A stretch of DNA of 64,000 nucleotides from Mycolicibacterium baixiangningiae (GCF_016313185.1 NZ_CP066218.1:5828001-5892000), one strand, 5' to 3'. Positions 43,780 through 52,857 are shown, counted from the first letter of the stretch. Program-made: numbers and translations. The notes: generated by a model not told the origin, from the letters alone.

Positions 43780-43944
43780 ATGCGAAGTTTGCCGATCACC
43801 GCTACCGGCCGACTGCTGTGCCACGTCCACCGCGCTCTCGACGTCACCGCCGTGGGACGCAGCTTGGTCGACCGGTACCTGCCAGAAGACGAGACCACTC
43901 CTGAAGACGTCTGCATCGTCGATCGCGAGCTGACGCGCTGCTAA
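43780..43944 (+). CDS. Small protein of 54 residues
   Basis: An ATG at 43780 opens 54 codons with strong GC bias at third positions. The product begins MRSLPITATGRLLCHVHRAL, has a central DVTAVGRSLVDRYLPEDE and ends VCIVDRELTRC. Three cysteines and two histidines are present, but no standard zinc-finger spacing. I do not recognise the family. A -10 element TAGAGT 7 nt before the start suggests a leaderless mRNA, and tandem decamer repeats lie upstream. It could be a small regulator or a stress peptide. Confidence 0.55.
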   Translation: MRSLPITATGRLLCHVHRALDVTAVGRSLVDRYLPEDETTPEDVCIVDRELTRC

Positions 43945-43978
43945 TGCAGGGCTGGAACCCCGCGGGGTGACTGACCGG

Positions 43979-45643
43979 CTACAGCTCGAGGACTCGGCCG
44001 TCGTCGACCAGCCAGGAGCGATCCAGCCGAACGTTCTGCAACATCCGGCGGTCGTGAGTCACCAACAACAGCGCCCCGTCGTAGGTCTCGATGGCCTGTT
44101 CGAGCTGCTCGATGGCGGGGAGGTCGAGATGGTTGGTCGGCTCATCGAGCACCAGCACGTTGGTACCCCGCGCCTGCAGCAGTGCCAGGCCGGCACGGGT
44201 GCGCTCACCGGGTGAGAGATCGTCCACCGCGCGTTCCACGTGGTCGGAGCGCAGCCCGAACTTCGCCAGCAGGGTTCGTACGTCGGCGGTCGTCCATTCC
44301 GGCACACGCTGCTCGAAGCGATCGACGAGTCGGTCTTGACCGGTGAAATCAGCACGGGCCTGGTCGATTTCGCCGATGGCGACATTGGCGCCCAAGCCGG
44401 CGCGGCCCTCATCGGGCCGACGGCGTCCCAGGAGCAGCCGCAACAGCGTCGACTTGCCCGCTCCGTTGGGGCCGGTGATCCCGATCCGCTCGCCGGCATC
44501 GACCTGCAGCGACACCGGGCCGAGGACGAAATCGCCCTGCCGCACCACGGCGTTGTCGAGTGTGGCCACCACCGAACTCGACCGCGGCGCGGCGCCGATG
44601 GTGAACTGCAGTGCCCACTCCTTACGGGGCTCTGCGACTTCGTCGAGGCGTGCGATCCGGCTCTCCATCTGGCGCACCTTCTGCGCTTGCTTCTCGCTGG
44701 ACTCGGTGGCCGCGCGTCGTCGGATCTTGTCGTTGTCCGGAGCTTTACGCATCGCGTTGCGGACGCCCTGGCTGGACCATTCGCGCTGAGTGCGTGCACG
44801 TGCCACGAGGTCGGCCTTCTTGTCGGCGAACTCCTCGTACTGCTCGCGCCGATGCCGTCGACCGATCTCCCGCTCTTCCAGGTAGCTCTCGTATCCACCG
44901 CCGAAGACGGTGGTGGTGTTCTGCGCCAGATCAAGCTCCAGAACATGGGTCACGCTGCGCGCCAAGAACTCCCGATCGTGACTCACCAGCACCACACCAG
45001 CCCGGAGATCACTCACGAACTGCTCCAGCCGGGCGAGGCCGTCGAGGTCGAGATCGTTGGTCGGCTCATCGAGCAGGACGACGTCGAAGCGCGAAAGGAG
45101 AAGCGCCGCAAGCCCCACCCGCGCCGCCTGCCCACCCGACAGCGCGGTCATCGGGGTCGATCGCGGTTGCACGGCATCGGAGTCGAGGCCCAGGTCGGCC
45201 AGTACCGCCGGCAGCCGTTCGTCGAGATCCGCCGCGCCGGTCGCGAGCCAGTGATCGAGCGCAGCAGAGTAGACGTCGGCCGGATCCCCCTCGGCCGGAC
45301 TGTGCTTCGGGTCCGCCAACGCCTCGGCCGCGGCGTCCATGGCCAGCGTCGCCGCGGTGCATCCGGTACGGCGCGCGATGTAGGCGGCGACCGTCTCCCC
45401 CGGTACCCGCTCGTGCTCCTGAGGCAACCACCCGACGAACGCGTCGGCGGGCGCGAGGCTGACCGAACCCTCGAGCGGCTCGAGATCCCCGGCCAGGATC
45501 CGCAGCAGGGTGCTCTTACCGGCGCCGTTGGCACCCACCACTCCGACGACGTCGCCCGGCGCCACGGTCACGTCGAGCCCTTCGAACAGGGTGCGATGGG
45601 CGAACCCGCCTGCCACGTTCTTCGCGACAAGGGTTGCGGTCAT
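43979..45643 (-). CDS. ABC-F family ATPase (ribosome-associated, possible antibiotic resistance)
   Basis: The 554-residue protein has two ATPase domains and no membrane segment. Domain 1 has GANGAGKSTLLRILAG, MTALSGGQAARVGLAALL and LLDEPTNDLDLDGL; domain 2 has GPNGAGKSTLLRLLLG, LSPGERTRAGLALLQ and VLDEPTNHLDLPAIEQL. A charged linker of about 80 residues (RRHRREQYEEFADKKADLVA) joins them. ABC-F proteins act on the ribosomal E site in translation control or in removing macrolide/lincosamide-type drugs. Its neighbourhood (AAC(2')-like enzyme, MFS pump) makes a protective role plausible. The linker suggests the mycobacterial Rv1473-like group, but this is uncertain. Confidence 0.92.
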   Translation of the reverse strand: MTATLVAKNVAGGFAHRTLFEGLDVTVAPGDVVGVVGANGAGKSTLLRILAGDLEPLEGSVSLAPADAFVGWLPQEHERVPGETVAAYIARRTGCTAATLAMDAAAEALADPKHSPAEGDPADVYSAALDHWLATGAADLDERLPAVLADLGLDSDAVQPRSTPMTALSGGQAARVGLAALLLSRFDVVLLDEPTNDLDLDGLARLEQFVSDLRAGVVLVSHDREFLARSVTHVLELDLAQNTTTVFGGGYESYLEEREIGRRHRREQYEEFADKKADLVARARTQREWSSQGVRNAMRKAPDNDKIRRRAATESSEKQAQKVRQMESRIARLDEVAEPRKEWALQFTIGAAPRSSSVVATLDNAVVRQGDFVLGPVSLQVDAGERIGITGPNGAGKSTLLRLLLGRRRPDEGRAGLGANVAIGEIDQARADFTGQDRLVDRFEQRVPEWTTADVRTLLAKFGLRSDHVERAVDDLSPGERTRAGLALLQARGTNVLVLDEPTNHLDLPAIEQLEQAIETYDGALLLVTHDRRMLQNVRLDRSWLVDDGRVLEL

Positions 45644-45665
45644 GGGCTCATCGTCCCACTAGCGG

Positions 45666-46877
45666 TCAGCGCTGAGCCGTGCAGAGGTCGTCGTCGGCGG
45701 CCCGGGTTTCCGGATCGCCGTAGAGGCCGTCCAACGGCCCCGTCATCCGAGCGATGATCGGGCTCACCGCCGTGAGCAGGGCCAGCACCGCCGCGACGAC
45801 GATCGCCCCGCGGAATCCGTGGGCCTCGGTGACGACGCCCGCGAGAGCGGTACCGATCGCGCCGCCGACGAACATGGCACTGTTGAGCCAGCCGAACGCC
45901 TCTGTGGCGACGTGCTCTTCAATCTCGCCGGACACCATGATGTAGAGCGCCGACAATGCGGGGGCGAAGCCCAACCCTGACATGAACAAACTCGCGAACT
46001 GCAGCACCCGGTTGTCGAAGACACCGAAGAGGACGATCCCCACGCACAAGAGCGCCAAGGCGGCGACGACGCCGCCGACACCGAGCCGTCGGTGTCCGAA
46101 CGCCAGGCCGCCGATGAGTGAGCCGACGCTCGCGATCGCGATCGCCACACCCGCGGTGACGCCTTCGCGGCCCAGCGCGGCGACGATGCCGACCTCCAAC
46201 GCCGTGAACGAAGCCACCAGGCCGAGGCTCGCCACCATGGCCAGCATGACGGCGCGATTGACCAGCACGCTGCCGAAGACCGCCTTCTGCTCCGCGATCC
46301 GCGGGCGAAGGCCCCCTGTGCCGAGGAGGAACCATCCCGTGCCCACCACGGTGACGGCCGCCGAGACCACCAGCGGGAACGCGGTCGATACCGCCGAAGC
46401 GAGGAAGGTCGCGGCGACGGGCCCGATCACCCAGATCAATTCCTGTGCGGTGGTGTCGAGGGCGAACAGCGCCCGCACCCCGTCGCGAGGCACCATCTGC
46501 GGGTAGAGCGCGCGGACCACCGGCATCAGCGGCGGGACCGATGCGCCGACCAGCAGGCCCAGCGCCATCAACGTGGCCGGGGACGGGCCCGCCCAGGCGA
46601 GCAGCAGCATGCTGACGCCGTTGACCAGCGCTGAGACCACCAGCGTCGGCACCATGCCGACACGCCCGGCGATGCGTGCGGTGACCGGCATGGCCACCGC
46701 TTGGCCAACGCTCATCCACGCGACCACCGCGCCGGCCACGGCGTACGACCCGGTCAGCCCGTGGACGTGCAGCAGGATTGCCAGCGACATGATGCCGAGT
46801 GGCAGACGCGCGAACAGCTGTGAGGCCGTCAGGTTGAGGACACGCGGCGTCCGCACCAACTCGCGATAGGCCCGCAT
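45666..46877 (-). CDS. MFS transporter, likely efflux pump
   Basis: The 403-residue protein has about 12 hydrophobic segments with a central loop after helix 6. Family strings include SVGQAVAMPVTARIAGRVGM (the motif A region, degenerate) and LLVGASVPPLMPVVRALYPQ. ATG 46877, preceded by GAGGGGG, is better than the TTG at 46895. A TetR gene is divergent across 115 nt with a perfect palindrome, the typical arrangement of an inducible drug or metabolite exporter. Confidence 0.88.
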   Translation of the reverse strand: MRAYRELVRTPRVLNLTASQLFARLPLGIMSLAILLHVHGLTGSYAVAGAVVAWMSVGQAVAMPVTARIAGRVGMVPTLVVSALVNGVSMLLLAWAGPSPATLMALGLLVGASVPPLMPVVRALYPQMVPRDGVRALFALDTTAQELIWVIGPVAATFLASAVSTAFPLVVSAAVTVVGTGWFLLGTGGLRPRIAEQKAVFGSVLVNRAVMLAMVASLGLVASFTALEVGIVAALGREGVTAGVAIAIASVGSLIGGLAFGHRRLGVGGVVAALALLCVGIVLFGVFDNRVLQFASLFMSGLGFAPALSALYIMVSGEIEEHVATEAFGWLNSAMFVGGAIGTALAGVVTEAHGFRGAIVVAAVLALLTAVSPIIARMTGPLDGLYGDPETRAADDDLCTAQR

Positions 46878-46932
46878 CAGCCACCCCCTCTTCAAGCATG
46901 GCCGAACTGGCCCAACTCAACCCGACCGACTA

Positions 46933-46948
46933 TACCGTCCAGACGGTA
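46933..46948. promoter_or_regulatory. TetR operator candidate, 16-bp palindrome
   Basis: TACCGTC-CA-GACGGTA is a perfect 7-bp inverted repeat around a 2-bp centre, located between the divergent MFS and TetR genes. Flanking bases extend the symmetry (TA on one side, CA on the other). This is the expected kind and place of site for the adjacent repressor. Confidence 0.7.
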
Positions 46949-46992
46949 CAGCTCGTGTGCCGTCACTCCCGGTGCCGTCGTAGGGTGGCCGA

Positions 46993-47559
46993 ATGACGTC
47001 TTCGCGGGACCGGATCCTCGACGCCTACGAGGATCTACTCGCTGTCGAAGGTGAGCGTTACGCGACGGTGGAGGCGGTCGCGGCCAAGGCCGGGGTCTCC
47101 AAGGGCGGGTTGCTCTACCACTTCCCCGCCAAGGACCAACTGGCCGCGGCAATGTGCGACCGGTTGGTGACACTGGCCGCCGACGAAGCCGAACGCATGC
47201 GGACGGCGGACGAGGGGCCGGCGCGGTACTACGTCCGGTCCTCCCACTACGCCGGCACGCCCCTGGACCGCGCCCTGATGGCAGTTTCGCGGCTACAGCA
47301 GGCCGGTGATGCCCGGGCGAGGGCGGTCATCGAGTCGGTGTCGGGACAGTGGTTGAGCATCCTGCGCGACGCACTCGGCAGTCTCGACGCCGCGCGCGCG
47401 GTGAAACTGATCGGCGACGGGCTGTACTACCACGCCCTGCACAGCGCACTCGGCGGCCACCCGGCGACGACAGAAGCCGACGAGGGCTTACTCGAAGTGG
47501 TCGATCGAATCACCGACGGCCTAAGGGTGTCCGGGGGACAACACCCATCCGGCTTGTGA
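46993..47559 (+). CDS. TetR-family transcriptional regulator
   Basis: The 188-residue protein has a TetR HTH (SRDRILDAYEDLLAVEGERY, then AAKAGVSKGGLLYHFPAKDQ) and a helical ligand-binding C-terminal domain. It is divergent from the MFS transporter gene, and the shared gap has a 16-bp palindrome. It probably represses the pump until a ligand binds. GGLLYHFPAK is typical for the group of repressors controlling efflux in actinobacteria. Confidence 0.92.
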   Translation: MTSSRDRILDAYEDLLAVEGERYATVEAVAAKAGVSKGGLLYHFPAKDQLAAAMCDRLVTLAADEAERMRTADEGPARYYVRSSHYAGTPLDRALMAVSRLQQAGDARARAVIESVSGQWLSILRDALGSLDAARAVKLIGDGLYYHALHSALGGHPATTEADEGLLEVVDRITDGLRVSGGQHPSGL

Positions 47560-47632
47560 CTGGAGTGAATTCTGGGACTATTGGGTACAGACCGGACAAC
47601 CTGTCCCCGATCAACCCGGCCGAGAGGCAACA

Positions 47633-48304
47633 GTGCTCGTCGACAACGCGGCGCGATACGCGAGAGCGGCGATGGTTCTCGCCGCTCTTGTCGGCCTCGC
47701 CCTGATCGGCGCCCCGGCGGCGTCAGCCGCGGCGAAGTGTCCGGACGTCGAGGTCATCTTCGCCCGCGGCACCGACGAGCCGCCCGGGCTCGGGGTGGTC
47801 GGTAAAGCCCTGGTCGATGCGCTGAAGCCCATGGTGAAGGGGAAGTCGGTCAACACCTACGCCGTGAAATACCCGGCCACGTGGGACTTCGCTCAGGTGG
47901 CCGTCGGCGCCAACGATGCGAGCGTGCGTGTCCAGACGACCGCGGCCAGATGCCCCGCCACCAAGATCGTCCTCGGCGGTTACTCGCAGGGAGCGGCGGT
48001 CATCGACGTCGTCGCGACCTCACCCGTCGCGGGACTGGGATACCGCGCGCCGCTGCCGGCCACCGCCGTTCCCCACGTTGCCGCCATCGCTGTCTTTGGT
48101 AACCCGTCTGCGCGGATCGGCCAACCGCTGACCCGCATGAGCCCGGACTTCGGCGCTCGTACCGCCGACCTGTGCAACACCAACGATCCGATCTGCTCGC
48201 CGGGGCAGGACTTCGACGCGCACGTCACCTATCCGCAGTCCGGTCTGGTCAAGCTGGCCGCACAGTGGGTGACCGCTCATGTGCAACCACGGAAGACCGA
48301 CTGA
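47633..48304 (+). CDS. Secreted cutinase-family serine esterase
   Basis: The 223-residue protein has an N-terminal signal peptide (about 1-33, ending ASAAA) and the cutinase alpha/beta-hydrolase fold. The nucleophile motif is GGYSQGAAVID, the oxyanion part is IFARGTDEPPG, and the Asp/His pair lies in CNTNDPICSPGQDFDAHVTY. Mycobacterial cutinase-like proteins hydrolyse lipid or polyester substrates in the envelope or outside the cell. Four or more cysteines would form the standard disulfides. Start is GTG 47633. It is convergent with the GH6 gene with 1 nt between. Confidence 0.93.
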   Translation: MLVDNAARYARAAMVLAALVGLALIGAPAASAAAKCPDVEVIFARGTDEPPGLGVVGKALVDALKPMVKGKSVNTYAVKYPATWDFAQVAVGANDASVRVQTTAARCPATKIVLGGYSQGAAVIDVVATSPVAGLGYRAPLPATAVPHVAAIAVFGNPSARIGQPLTRMSPDFGARTADLCNTNDPICSPGQDFDAHVTYPQSGLVKLAAQWVTAHVQPRKTD

Positions 48305-48305
48305 A

Positions 48306-49292
48306 CTACCAACCCGCGTTGCTGGCCAGATCGGTGGCGTACTGGGCGACGAACGTGCCCGCGCTGGGTGCCCCGCCGCCGCACGAGCCGTCGGACTCAC
48401 CGGGCCGCTTGACCCACAGATAGGCGTCGGCGCGCGGGCCTGCGGTGGCGGTGGTCGGGGCGGCGCCCAGGGCCCGCCCGGGGGGATTGCACCACGAATC
48501 GCTGTCGAGGGGTCCGGCGCCGTTGCGCGACGTGTCGATCACGTAGTTCGACCCGTTGGTCATATTCGAGATCGTCTCGCCGTAACCCGTCGACTCCTCG
48601 GTGGTGAAGAAGTTGGCGGTGTTGAGGCTGAAGCCCCGCGCCTTGTCGACGCCGACCTGATTCAGCCGGCCCGCCATCACGTCGGCGGGCACCCAGCGCG
48701 GATGACCGGCATCGACATACACCGCAGTGCCCGGGTTGCGGGTCAGCGTGTCGACGGCGTAGCCGATCAAGTCGAGGCGTTCCTGCTGCTGACCGGGTGA
48801 GAGGCAGCCGATCATGGCCAGCGCGTCGGGTTCGAGGATGACCGCGGCCGGTCCGGGGCCGATGGCGGCCGCGACCCCGTCGATCCAGCCCCGGTAGGCT
48901 CCGGCCGACCCGAAGCCGCCCGCGGCAAAGCTGCCGCAGTCGCGGTTCGGGATGCCGTAGAGCGCCAGAATCGGGATCGTGCCGGCGCCTTGCGCCGCGG
49001 CGATGTACTTCGCGTCGACCGACGGAGTCGACAGATGGTCCATCCAATACGCCGTCGGAGTGTTGACAACAGCGTTCAGTTGCGGGTTCGGCGGCTCGAT
49101 CCCCCGCGCAGCGCGCATGCCCTTCGACTCCGGGTTCACGTAGAAGGGCTTACCGACCAGCGGGTTGGCGTCACTGGCCAGGCGCACCGCCGAGGTGGGG
49201 CCGGCGTGCTCAGGAACGACCAGAGCCCCCATACCGGCGACGGCCGCAGCCGTCAGGAACGGAGCCATCCACCGTGCAGCTGAGGACATCAC
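48306..49292 (-). CDS. Secreted glycoside hydrolase family 6 (endoglucanase-like)
   Basis: The 328-residue protein has a signal peptide (about 1-30) and a GH6 catalytic domain resembling M. tuberculosis CelA1. Typical strings are NPLVGKPFYVNPESKG, ILALYGIPNRDCGSFAAGG, the acid region AVILEPDALAMIGC, VYVDAGHPRWV and the C-terminal YLWVKRPGESDGSC. The enzyme would cleave beta-1,4-glucan. There is no cellulose-binding module. It is convergent with the cutinase gene, and both products are exported. Confidence 0.92.
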   Translation of the reverse strand: MMSSAARWMAPFLTAAAVAGMGALVVPEHAGPTSAVRLASDANPLVGKPFYVNPESKGMRAARGIEPPNPQLNAVVNTPTAYWMDHLSTPSVDAKYIAAAQGAGTIPILALYGIPNRDCGSFAAGGFGSAGAYRGWIDGVAAAIGPGPAAVILEPDALAMIGCLSPGQQQERLDLIGYAVDTLTRNPGTAVYVDAGHPRWVPADVMAGRLNQVGVDKARGFSLNTANFFTTEESTGYGETISNMTNGSNYVIDTSRNGAGPLDSDSWCNPPGRALGAAPTTATAGPRADAYLWVKRPGESDGSCGGGAPSAGTFVAQYATDLASNAGW

Positions 49293-49342
49293 CCCCGGAA
49301 ACTTAATGGTGCTTCACAACCGGCGCCAAACCGACCCGGAAG

Positions 49343-50347
49343 TCACAGCGTCGACGGGAGCGCTGCGCTCGTCGTGCCTCTGACGACGAGGTGCGAGCGG
49401 AACGTCAGCGTCCGGTAGGGCGCGGTGGGCTCAGCGATGCGGTCGAGCAGCGCTCGGGCGCCCGCTTCTGCCATGGTCCGGCTCGGTTGATGGACGGTGG
49501 TGAGGTCGAACGCCGGCCAGGCCGACATGGCGATGTCGTCGTAGCCCACGATCCAGAGGTCATCGGGGACGGCGACGCGCTCGGCTCGGGCAGCGTCGAG
49601 TGCGCCGAAGGCAACGAGGTCGTTGCTGCAGAAGATGGCGGTGGGCGGGTCGTCGGCACGCAGCAGTCGCGTCGCTGCGCTCAAACCGAAATCGTGGCTG
49701 AAGGGTCCTTCCAACACCTGTTCGGCGGGCAGCGGTGCGCCGGCTTCGGCCAGTCGCTGCGAGAAGCCGCGGAACCTGTCGCGGGCGGTACTGGCTGTGG
49801 ATGGGCCGCCGAGGAAGGCGATTCTGCGGTGGCCGTTCTCGAGGAGGTAGTCCGCGACAGTGCCACCGCCGGCCACATTGTCGCTGGACACCTGGTCGCA
49901 CCCGAGGGTTTCGACGGTGCGGTTGATGAGCACGACCGGACTGTGCCTGCGCAGAGCGGCCCGCAGCGGAGCGGAGGCTTCTGTCACGGTGGTGAAGATG
50001 ACGCCGTCCACGGAGCCGGCATTGATCGCCTCGAGCGCAGCGTCGTTACCCGGACCGTCCGAGTTCCAGAGTGTGACCTTCTGGCCTGCGGCATCCAGAT
50101 AGGACGTGAGCGCGTCGAGGATCTCCGGATAGAACGGATTCCTCAGATCGGCGACGACGACACCGATGGTGTTGACTCGGCCGGTCTTCATCGCACGGGC
50201 GCCCAGGTTGGGCACGTAGCCGACGGCCTTGGCCGCCTCGAGGATCCTCTTCCGCGTCTCGGCGCTCACGGTGCCCCCGCTGAGCGCCCGGGACACGGTG
50301 GCTTGCGAGACTCCCGCCAGTCGGGCGACGTCGTAGCTGGTCGGCAT
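49343..50347 (-). CDS. LacI-family transcriptional regulator
   Basis: The 334-residue protein begins with the LacI HTH and hinge (TSYDVARLAGVSQATVSRAL, then RILEAAKAVGYVPN) and continues with a periplasmic-binding-protein-like sugar-binding domain (RVNTIGVVVADLRNPFYPEI, then IAFLGGPSTASTARDRFRGF). ATG 50347 follows a good RBS (GGGAGGA), so the frame's upstream TTG start is not used. It is divergent from the HisD-like dehydrogenase gene across about 320 nt that carries four operator-like 14-mers. Confidence 0.93.
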   Translation of the reverse strand: MPTSYDVARLAGVSQATVSRALSGGTVSAETRKRILEAAKAVGYVPNLGARAMKTGRVNTIGVVVADLRNPFYPEILDALTSYLDAAGQKVTLWNSDGPGNDAALEAINAGSVDGVIFTTVTEASAPLRAALRRHSPVVLINRTVETLGCDQVSSDNVAGGGTVADYLLENGHRRIAFLGGPSTASTARDRFRGFSQRLAEAGAPLPAEQVLEGPFSHDFGLSAATRLLRADDPPTAIFCSNDLVAFGALDAARAERVAVPDDLWIVGYDDIAMSAWPAFDLTTVHQPSRTMAEAGARALLDRIAEPTAPYRTLTFRSHLVVRGTTSAALPSTL

Positions 50348-50441
50348 TCGTATCCAATCCTCCCCTCGCAATCCGAGGGGCCGATCGCGCCCCGGTCATT
50401 CTCACCTGCATGTCCGATCGTTCCATGCTGGGTTCCATCAG

Positions 50442-50575
50442 TGCATACGGATTCATGTTCTCCGCACAGCCTCTGAATACGCAACCACGCAGATCACCTG
50501 GCTATTTAGCTGGTCAGTGCCTACGCATACTCGTTCTATGCCACACTCTTGCATCTATTACTGCATACGAATACA
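50442..50575. promoter_or_regulatory. Four LacI-type operator-like 14-mers
   Basis: The sites are TGCATACGGATTCA (50442-50455), TGAATACGCAACCA (50474-50487), TGCCTACGCATACT (50518-50531) and TGCATACGAATACA (50562-50575). All share TG..TACG.A and a central CG, the hallmark of LacI-family operators. Start-to-start distances are 32, 44 and 44 bp. The region 50348-50665 has no other gene. It should control the plus-strand catabolic operon and perhaps lacI itself. Confidence 0.65.
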
Positions 50576-50665
50576 CTGACCGAGGTAGGTGACAGCGGGC
50601 ACAGCGTTCGCAGTACGTGACCGACAGCACCGCCGGTCAAGACCCACCTCGACGGAAGGACGTTC

Positions 50666-52012
50666 ATGACGATTGCGGCCGCGCCACGAAGCGAGATCGC
50701 CACCACAGACCTCAAGCTCCCCCAGCGCGAGAGCGTCGAACGGGGAAGCACCGCGTCCGTGCGCTCCACGGTGGAGAGCGTCATCGAAGACATCCGCACC
50801 CGTGGCGACGCCGCAGTGCGCGAGTACTCGGAGAAGTTCGACAAGTACTCAGCCGAGAGCTACCTGCTCACTCCGGAGAAGATCGACGAGATCATGGCTC
50901 GCGTTCCGCAGCAGGTCATCGACGACATCGAGTTCGTCCAGGAGCAGGTTCGGGTGATGGCCCAGAAACAGCGGGACTCGCTGACCGATTTCGAAATCGA
51001 AACGCTCCCCGGTGTTTTCCTCGGCCAGAAGAACGTCCCGGTTCAGGCTGCCGGCGCGTACATCCCGGGCGGAAAGTACCCGTTGCTGGCGAGCGCCCAC
51101 ATGACGATCGTGACGGCGAAGGTCGCCGGGGTGAAGCGAATCGCAGCCTGCACGCCGCTGATCCGGGGTGAGGTGCCGGACGCCACAATCGCGGCCATGC
51201 ACCTGGCGGGTGCCGACGAGATCTATCTCCTGGGCGGTATCCAGGCGGTGGCGGCCATGGCCGTCGGCACCGAGACCATCCGCCCGGTCAACATGCTCGC
51301 CGGTCCCGGCAACGCGTTCGTCGCGGAGGCCAAGCGCCAGTTGTTCGGCGAGGTCGGCATCGACCTGTTCGCCGGGCCGACCGAAGTGCTCATCGTCGCC
51401 GACGAGCATGCCGACCCGTTCATCGTCGCCGTCGACCTGCTGTCGCAGGCCGAGCACGGCCCGGACTCACCGGCCGTGCTGATCACCACCAGCGAGGAAT
51501 TGGGCCGCAAGGTCATCGAACACATCGACACCATCCTGGTCGACATGCCGACCCGCGACTTCGCCGAACCGGCCTGGCGTGACTGGGGTGAGGTCCGCGT
51601 GGTCGAGACCCTGGACCAGGCCTACGCCCTCGCCGACGAGTACGCCTCCGAGCACGTGCAGATCCTGACCGAGAACCCGCGCGAAGCGCTGGACAAGATG
51701 CACGACTACGGCGCTTTGTTCCTCGGTGAGGGAACCTGTGTTTCCTACGGCGACAAAGTGATCGGGACCAACCACGTCCTCCCCACCCGCGGCGCCGCCC
51801 GCTACACCGGCGGGCTGTGGGTCGGAAAGTACCTGCGCACCGTGACCTATCAAGAGGTGACGAACACCGAGTCGAGCGCGTTCTTCGGTGAACTGTGTGG
51901 GCGTGCTGCCCGGGTTGAGCTGTTCGAGGGGCATGCGCGGTCCGGCGACGTGCGGGCTGCGAAATACCGCGGCGAGAAGGTGTCGTGGTCTGACCACGAC
52001 TTCACCGGATAG
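50666..52012 (+). CDS. HisD-family dehydrogenase (sulfopropanediol dehydrogenase HpsN-like)
   Basis: The 448-residue protein is related to histidinol dehydrogenase, but sits in a catabolic context. It shows VGAYIPGG-type AAGAYIPGGKYPLLASAHMT, then GAYEIYLLGGIQAVAAMA-like ADEIYLLGGIQAVAAMAVGT, MLAGPGNAFVAEAKRQLFG, the zinc-binding Gln/His in SQAEHGPDSPAVLI and TNHVLPTRGAARYTGG. The last two and LFAGPTEVLIVADEHADP match the HpsN subgroup, which oxidises 2,3-dihydroxypropane-1-sulfonate to sulfolactate. It is first in an operon with an SDR and an MHS transporter and is divergent from a LacI regulator. A true histidinol dehydrogenase is unlikely because no his gene is nearby. Confidence 0.8.
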   Translation: MTIAAAPRSEIATTDLKLPQRESVERGSTASVRSTVESVIEDIRTRGDAAVREYSEKFDKYSAESYLLTPEKIDEIMARVPQQVIDDIEFVQEQVRVMAQKQRDSLTDFEIETLPGVFLGQKNVPVQAAGAYIPGGKYPLLASAHMTIVTAKVAGVKRIAACTPLIRGEVPDATIAAMHLAGADEIYLLGGIQAVAAMAVGTETIRPVNMLAGPGNAFVAEAKRQLFGEVGIDLFAGPTEVLIVADEHADPFIVAVDLLSQAEHGPDSPAVLITTSEELGRKVIEHIDTILVDMPTRDFAEPAWRDWGEVRVVETLDQAYALADEYASEHVQILTENPREALDKMHDYGALFLGEGTCVSYGDKVIGTNHVLPTRGAARYTGGLWVGKYLRTVTYQEVTNTESSAFFGELCGRAARVELFEGHARSGDVRAAKYRGEKVSWSDHDFTG

Positions 52013-52022
52013 CGGACAGACC

Positions 52023-52769
52023 GTGGTCAGTTTCGATCTGAAGGGCAAGTCTGCTCTGGTGACAGGGGCCGGTCGCGGTCTCGGTAAGGCCATCGCCGAT
52101 GGCCTTACCGAGGCCGGCGCGGTCGTCTACGGAACCAGCCGTGACCGTGACGCTGCGCAGTCCATCGCCCGTCGGTACGGAACGCACCCTGTGGCGGTCG
52201 ACGTGACCGACACGGCGGCGATGCGCACCAGCGTCGCCGAACTGCTCGACCACAGCGGCGGCATCGACCTGCTGGTCAACAACGCCGGCGTCAACATCCC
52301 CAAACCCGCTGTCGATGTCACCGAAGAGGACTGGGACACGGTCCTCGACACGAACCTGCGAGGTCAGTTCTTTCTCACCACCGAGCTGGCGAGGACATGG
52401 CTCGCCGCATCACTGCGCGCCGCGGTCGTCAACGTCGCCTCTCAGGCCGGTGTGGTCGCCATCGAAGAGCGGGCCGCATACGGAACCAGTAAGGCCGCAC
52501 TGATCCATCTGACGAAACAGCTTGCGCTGGAATGGGCTCCGCACGGCATCCGGGTCAACGCAGTGGCCCCGACGTTCGTGCGCACAGAGCTGACCGAATC
52601 GACCCTGAGCCGCCCGGAATGGGCCGGTGAACTACTGTCCCGGATTCCCTCGGGCCGCTTCGGCGAACCCGACGACATCGTCGGTGCCGTCGTCTTCCTC
52701 CTCAGCGACGCGGCCGCGCTGATCACCGGTCACACCATCGCCATCGACGGCGGATACACGATCCGCTGA
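52023..52769 (+). CDS. Short-chain dehydrogenase/reductase of the LacI-regulated operon
   Basis: The 248-residue SDR has TGAGRGLGKAIADGLTEAGA, LVNNAGVNIPKPAVD, a serine in VNVASQAGVV and YGTSKAALIHLTKQLALEW with the Tyr-x-x-x-Lys. It resembles gluconate 5-dehydrogenase-type SDRs. GTG 52023 was chosen, 10 nt after the HisD-like stop; the open frame upstream overlaps that gene. Together with the HisD-like enzyme it would oxidise two hydroxyl groups of the imported polyol or sulfonate. Confidence 0.9.
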   Translation: MVSFDLKGKSALVTGAGRGLGKAIADGLTEAGAVVYGTSRDRDAAQSIARRYGTHPVAVDVTDTAAMRTSVAELLDHSGGIDLLVNNAGVNIPKPAVDVTEEDWDTVLDTNLRGQFFLTTELARTWLAASLRAAVVNVASQAGVVAIEERAAYGTSKAALIHLTKQLALEWAPHGIRVNAVAPTFVRTELTESTLSRPEWAGELLSRIPSGRFGEPDDIVGAVVFLLSDAAALITGHTIAIDGGYTIR

Positions 52770-52857
52770 CCCAGCCGTCCTCAAGCAGCGGGGACCAGCA
52801 CCGACAGCACAACCAGACGTCGCCGCGAACCGACGTCATCTCATCGATCGGAGAATC

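Noticed and set aside
44240..45757. Plus-strand open frame of 505 codons opposite the ABC-F gene
   Set aside because: Antisense shadow without family motifs; the ABC-F gene has all its ATPase motifs on the minus strand.
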